Shown: positions 59,101 to 64,000 of the stretch, one piece after another
How the letters are laid out: the number at the start of each line of letters is the position of its first letter
How positions within the stretch are numbered: position 1 is the stretch's first letter
Source: Helichrysum umbraculigerum
Lineage: Eukaryota > Streptophyta > Magnoliopsida > Asterales > Asteraceae
Direction: 5' to 3'
Length of the DNA: 64,000 nucleotides
Assembly: GCA_949592205.1 (NCBI GenBank)
Contig: CATIUR010000014.1
Coordinates: 1,364,001 to 1,428,000, forward strand
Position numbers and translations under genes: made by a program
The notes under the pieces: generated by a model
Told to the model about the DNA's origin: nothing
The model's input: the letters and a program-made list of their open reading frames with translations, nothing else
Database searches by the model: none

Positions 59101-59870
59101 TGCTATATGACCCGTGTATAAACACGGTTTTTAAAAGGCAACCATCTACATATTATTTATGTTAAGTCTCATTATCTACTACTTGAGTATCGGTTTTGGT
59201 AGATCTTCAAGTGATAGATTATTATATCCATTACCCAAAGATTTTTTAGAAATCACTTTAAAATACGGTATTAAAGACTTTATCGAATCAACTAACGAAT
59301 ATTTGGAAATTAGGGGGGTTTTTTTTTCACTTTTCGGATGAACCAATGTATTTTTTTTGGTTAATCGAAAGTTTAATGGAGTCAAATTATTTGATTCGTT
59401 AATAGGTTTGTATTTTTCAAAAATTTTCCATAGCCAAGATTTTCGTTTATTATATTTTATATACTCGTGTATACAAAAAAAAGAAGTTATTATTTAAACC
59501 TGTGTATACACATACATATTTACTAATCAGGACATTATAATATAAATTTGATAATAACTATGAAAAAATGTATTATCTTTCAACCCGTGTATGCATATGA
59601 ATCAAAAAGAAGAATACGAACAAAGATTTTTACTCATAATTTAGATAACTTAGGGATGATATTTTTAGATAAACCATTGTATTTTTTTTGGTTAATCGAA
59701 CATTTAATAGAGTCAAATTATATGATTGGTTAATAGGTTTTTATTTTTTAAAAGATTTCAATAACAAAGGTTTTCATTTATTAGTGTTCTATACTCGTGT
59801 ATACACAAAGATATTATTATTTAAATCCGTGTATATACACATATTTAACTAAACATTACATTATAATATA
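59101..59870. repeat. Diverged tandem repeat, about 330 bp unit
   Basis: GGTTAATCGAAAGTTTAATG (59360) recurs as GGTTAATCGAACATTTAATA (59689), and ATACTCGTGTATAC (59460, 59790) follows each. CCGTGTATA-type words with palindromic character recur at 59109, 59500, 59583 and 59825. A third weaker copy of the GGTTAATTGA segment is near 60455. The short open frames here are not supported as genes. Confidence 0.75.
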
Positions 59871-60202
59871 ATTATTATTTTTTTTTTGGGTAAATGGAGT
59901 ATACCCTGGTAAATTTACATTATAATATAAATTTGATAATAACAATACATAAAAGGTATTATCTTTAAACCTATATACGCACACAAATTACAAAAATCAC
60001 AAAAAAGAATACGAACAATGATTTTTACTCATAATTTAGATAACCTAGGGATGATGTTTTACAACTTCTAACCTTAAAAATTAATAAGGCGATCTTGTGA
60101 ATTTGATATATTTAATTTAATGATTATTAAACATGTTGTGAATTTGTTAATTTCATACTTTTATTTAATGTTTATGTTTATTTAGACTTAGATAGATAGA
60201 TT

Positions 60203-60277
<75 letters not shown>

Positions 60278-60690
60278 CGGAGCAAAGGATATTCTAACAT
60301 GAGGTATAATCAGATTAATTAAATTCTTTAAAAAAATGAATCAAACGGTAATACAAATGTACTTTTTTATTGTTTTTAATTAATTAATTAATATAAATCA
60401 AATAGATAAGGGATATTATAAGTAGATTTTTTTGGAGGATAAATGGATTTGATTGGTTAATTGAGAGTGTGATGAAATTGAATAATTTGTTTAGTTAATA
60501 GGTCTCAAATTTTCAATAAATTTTGATAGGAAAAGTTTTCTTTTATTAATATTTAGATTAGATTGTAGAAACTTGAAGGGATTTGTTTGCCGGAAAATGA
60601 ATTAATAATACTCTTTTTTACATTTATGAGTATCAAATAATTTGGTTTTTCTAAATGAATCATTAATCTAAAATCATATATACATTTGAG
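59871..60690. other. AT-rich DNA with (TA)n run
   Basis: Contains (TA)n at about 60205-60270 and nothing else recognised. Confidence 0.7.
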
Positions 60691-61265
60691 CAGTGTTTTA
60701 AAACCCGGGTTTTTAGTCGACCCGAAAAATTGTTATTTTCTGGTCGGACCGGTTGGGCCGGAAGGTCGGATCGGATTTAATAATAGTATACAATAGTAAT
60801 ATTTAGTGAATTTTTTATTTTTTTTTATAATTATAAATATAATTATTAATTATATCATGTATAATAATTATAATCCATAGAGTAATAAAGGGTGATGACA
60901 CATCGATTCTCTTGTTATTATTGGAATATACATCAATATGATAATTATATAATCCATAGAGTAATAAATGGTGATGACACATTAGTCAAAGATTCACTTA
61001 TTACCCTTATTATTCTTGAAATACACAATCAGTAAATATACCCTAAATATAAATGATTAAATGTACATATAATTAAAAAAAAAACATGAAACCCGGGTCA
61101 ATGTCCCTTTCCGGGTCCCGGTCCAACCCGGTCCGACCGGCCGGGTCAACCGGGTCGTTGACTAGTCAACATATTGAAAAACCCAGTTTTAAATGGCCCG
61201 GAAAACTCTAAAAGTGCGGTCCGACCGGTCCGACCGGGCCGGTCGAACCGGGTCTTAAAACGTTG
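60691..61265. mobile_element. hAT-type MITE
   Basis: Ends CAGTGTTTTAAAACCCGG and (inverted) CAACGTTTTAAGACCCGG, with a perfect 8 bp duplication CATTTGAG (60683-60690, 61266-61273), the size for hAT transposases. Both ends are rich in GGTC/GACC and CCGG words (60715-60775, 61085-61255), while the middle is AT-rich with a direct duplication of CCATAGAGTAATAAAGGGTG (near 60876 and 60955). Confidence 0.93.
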
Positions 61266-61484
61266 CATTTGAGGGTATAAGAATTTGTTATTAAATTTTG
61301 TAGATGAATCATCATGTACCAAGCCATTTGGATGTCCACATAAGCATCCGCAACAACTTTGCATCCTCACTTATGCAAACGTGGCATCCACATCAACATC
61401 ATTATAAATATATTTTTTTAATAGAATTCTTTTTATAAAAAAAACTGTTTATCATCAGATTTAAAATGATTATCATTATTAATT

Positions 61485-62240
61485 GAGAGAATTACATAAT
61501 CCTACTAAACACTAGAAATATCATATACCCAAACCAACTTAATAATTACATATATCCCCAAATTTATAATTTATTTATTATTGAAGCTCTAAGATTACTA
61601 ATAAAAATTAATGAACTCGTTAAATGACTATTATACCCATTTCTTCTCTATCTTTGCTTAAGCCTCACTTCTCTCTCTATGTAGAAACCTAACGTTAATC
61701 ACCACAAGCTAATCGATTAAACTAGCAATTAAATCAATGAAATATATGTTAGTTGATTAAAATATTCATATGTTAATGTATATAATAATTTGCGACTGTG
61801 AACTGTTCAATTACTGAAGTTTGAAGTTTTAGTGCCCTGATTAGTAAACAATCAAATATAGTCTATGATACTTTTATGTTAGGCTAATTGAATTGTTCAT
61901 ATGTTGACGTATAATTGAATTGTTCATATGTTGACGTATAATTGGAGAATATGGAATTAGATAGCTAGAATATTAAATGAGTTCGTGGTCATAATCAGTT
62001 ATTTCTATTCTGTGATTTTGAGGCGATCGATATTTGATTTTGACAGAGAAAGAAGTAAGACTTCTGAGGAGACATGGGTATAATAGTCATATAGAAATCA
62101 ATTATAGTTATTAGTTATTTTAGAGTTTTAATGGTAATTAAAATTAGAAACTTGGGTATATATGTAATTATTAAGTTAGTTTGGGTATATATATATGTGA
62201 TATTTCTAGTGTTTAGCAAGTGAAAATATGTAATTCTCCC
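61485..62240. mobile_element. Mutator-type MITE (756 bp)
   Basis: Inverted ends GAGAGAATTACAT and GGGAGAATTACAT open arms of about 130 bp that share AACACTAGAAATATCA and TACCCAAACYAACTTAATAA. The 9 bp duplication TTATTAATT is perfect (61476-61484, 62241-62249). A 27 bp tandem duplication around TTCATATGTTGACGTATAAT lies at 61887-61941. No coding capacity. Confidence 0.9.
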
Positions 62241-62539
62241 TTATTAATTATAAATAACAATAATGTATTTATTAATTATTTTATCCAACACTAATTTAAT
62301 AAATTACTTAAAATTTTATAATTCTGATTAAATTAATATTTCCAACCTTTAATTATTTTATCCTTTATTTCAAGATGGATGATCACAGGAGAAGGGAGTA
62401 TTTGATGGGAAGAAGAAGAAGAAGAAAAATTGTGGTAATTAGATCATAATTTGGTTTAGATCAATGGTTATAAAGGATGACATTTTTGTAATTGATTTGC
62501 AAAAATAGGAGTTGAAGTTAAAAAAAAAAAAAAACATAA

Positions 62540-62669
62540 CAATAAAATTTACCCCACACTCCTTCCACTAGCCCCTCCACTTTCTTTTCTTCCTCCCCAT
62601 ACCTTCTTCAATTCTTCCCCCACCCCCACCTACCACCACCTGCTGCCGCCAGCAGTCATCGGTCGCCAG

Positions 62670-62739
<70 letters not shown>

Positions 62740-63640
62740 CCTTTTTCTATTACATTTTGAATAAAACTACACCAATTTTGTGTATAAATTTTCGGTAAAT
62801 ATTGTTTGTTTAGTACTACATTTTGTATGATATATATTATATTTTTTCTACTGCGTTTTGTATCAAATTATACTACATGTATGTTGTTATTTTTACTGCA
62901 TTTTGTATATAATTTTTACTACATCATTCTATTGTGGATATATGTTAGCTTTTTCCCTGTATTTTGTATATTATTGTTTTTTAACTACAACTTGTATATA
63001 TATTTTACTGAAACTTCTATATACAACGTCAACAAAATGTAGTATAAATAGATAATATGTATGATATAACATGCAGTAAAAAGTGAACAATAAATCTTAA
63101 ATGAAATATATATAAAATGTAGTAAACAGGACAATATGCAGTATACTTTTATACAAAATGCAGTACAAATTGATAATATAAAATGCAGTAAAAAATAAAC
63201 AATATGTAATAAATAAAATATATGCAAAATGCAGTATAATTTTAACAAAATGCAATGCAAATAGATTATGTATAATATAAAATACAGTAAAAAATAAGCA
63301 ATATATTAGATCGAGTTGTATATATAAAATGCAGTAAAAACAATAAGACGCAGCAAAAAGAGAATAATGTGTATAATACAAAATGCAGTACAAAATGAAC
63401 ATTATGTACTAAACATATATATACAAAGTGAAATAAAAATAATAAAATGCAGTATAATTATAACCAAATGCAGTATAAAAGGATAATATGTAAAAAAAAT
63501 TGAAAAAAAAGATTATTGAAAAATAATTGAAAAAAATTCAAAAATTTGTTAAAAAATTTTTTCCGGCAGCGGTGAGTGGTGGTGGGGTGGGGGAGGAAGA
63601 AAGTAGCAGAGGATGGTAAACAATATTAAGAAAGTGTTAG
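62540..63640. mobile_element. Foldback element with ATGCAGT-repeat arms
   Basis: Outer arms are C-rich on the left (CCACCCCCACCTACCACCAC, 62620-62640) and G-rich on the right (63565-63600), roughly inverted. Inside, TACTGCATTTTGTAT words (62806-62970) face ATACAAAATGCAGTA words (63025-63480). A TA run lies at 62676-62738. No target duplication was found and edges are approximate. The repeat word matches 31380-31792 and 39660-40890. Confidence 0.65.
62676..62738. repeat. (TA)n microsatellite
   Basis: About 31 TA units. Confidence 0.97.
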
Positions 63641-63863
63641 TTATGTGACACGTGGCGTATTTACAGTGGTTTAAAAACTTCTCCTCACTTCTTCTGTAAA
63701 CCTTACCCTTATTTAAATCCCACAAATAAAAAAAAGAGTATTATTAATTCATTTTTCAGTAAAACTCAAACTCTAATAAATCCTACCTCATCTCATGCCT
63801 AGCTACCATTATATTGAATTGATCTAATAAATACACATAAGAAGAAATCAAGGATACCTTGAA

Positions 63864-63967
63864 TCATTGTGAAACTGCCATGTAAGATTTGTATTTTCCC
63901 TCTGATTCAGAAATCTTTGAGATGAGATCAACAGACATTTCTTTCCATCTTTGTTTATCCAAAAAAA
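63864..63967 (-). CDS. Terminal exon of an unidentified minus-strand gene
   Basis: From an acceptor TTGGCAG at 63968-63974 (minus) the frame reads FLDKQRWKEMSVDLISKISE then SEGKYKSYMAVSQ and stops at 63864-63866. Amphipathic, charged, with normal plant codon use, and cut neatly by a splice site, it looks like a real last exon of a gene lying to the right of the window. The family is not recognised. Confidence 0.5.
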
Positions 63968-64000
63968 CTGCCAATAAAACTTACATGTACATTAATAAAA

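Noticed and set aside
59159..59341. 60-codon frame MLSLIIYYLSIGFGRSS...
   Set aside because: Lies in a diverged tandem repeat, no motif, and the other repeat unit does not keep the frame.

Overview
The window is eukaryotic plant nuclear DNA, most likely from a eudicot. I lean towards Asteraceae from the style of the repeats and the PP2 gene, but that is an inference. It is AT-rich and dominated by LTR retrotransposons primed by initiator-Met tRNA, with nested insertions, MITEs, Helitron ends and a few intron-containing or broken gene pieces. There is no bacterial, organellar, rRNA, tRNA or CRISPR content. I refer to the large elements as Copia-1, TRIM-1, Copia-2, Gypsy-1, Gypsy-2, Gypsy-3, Copia-3 and a solo LTR.

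Layout. 1-262: right part of a foldback MITE. 410-5784: Copia-1 (minus strand), almost intact, with one stop codon in RNase H and perfect TSD AAAGG. 6008-6315: a CLE-like signalling peptide gene broken by one frameshift. 7071-9820: TRIM-1, a non-coding 2.75 kb LTR element with near-identical LTRs and TSD GGTTG. 10160-10452: a Mutator-type MITE. 10555-28948: Copia-2 (minus, TSD TTCAT), the oldest large element. It is split by Gypsy-1 (12530-21735, plus, TSD AACGT), which itself carries a 366 bp Helitron in its left LTR, and by a solo LTR (23943-25420).

From about 30.4 kb to 53.1 kb the pre-insertion DNA is a chain of gene fragments, all reading on the plus strand: a LysM receptor-like (LYM/CEBiP type) exon, an acidic exon-like piece, a transit-peptide-like exon, a short start-exon-like piece and a kinesin-light-chain-related N-terminus. 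The chain is followed by a textbook Helitron 3' end at 53083-53110. It was later split by Gypsy-2 (31793-38816, Gag only, TSD TATTT) and Gypsy-3 (42363-52391, minus, near-intact gag-pol, TSD CTGGT). I read it as one large gene-capturing Helitron broken up by two young retrotransposons; its 5' end was not located.

53417-55376 is the 3' end of Copia-3: an LTR, a polypurine tract and a roughly 470-residue ORF of unknown function lying where extra 3' ORFs sit in some plant Copia elements. 55553-56068 is a foldback element with tandem palindromes. 56200-58446 is the 3' part of a tandem-PP2 (phloem protein 2) gene on the minus strand with a MITE in an intron. The rest holds diverged tandem repeats, a hAT MITE, a Mutator-type MITE, a foldback array of ATGCAGT repeats, and the last exon of an unidentified minus-strand gene at 63864-63967.

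Most striking signal: several unrelated LTR families carry clusters of short hairpins. In Gypsy-2 one array has an invariant heptamer loop (AGAACGA) with stems that change in a compensatory way, which points to selection on a folded nucleic acid.
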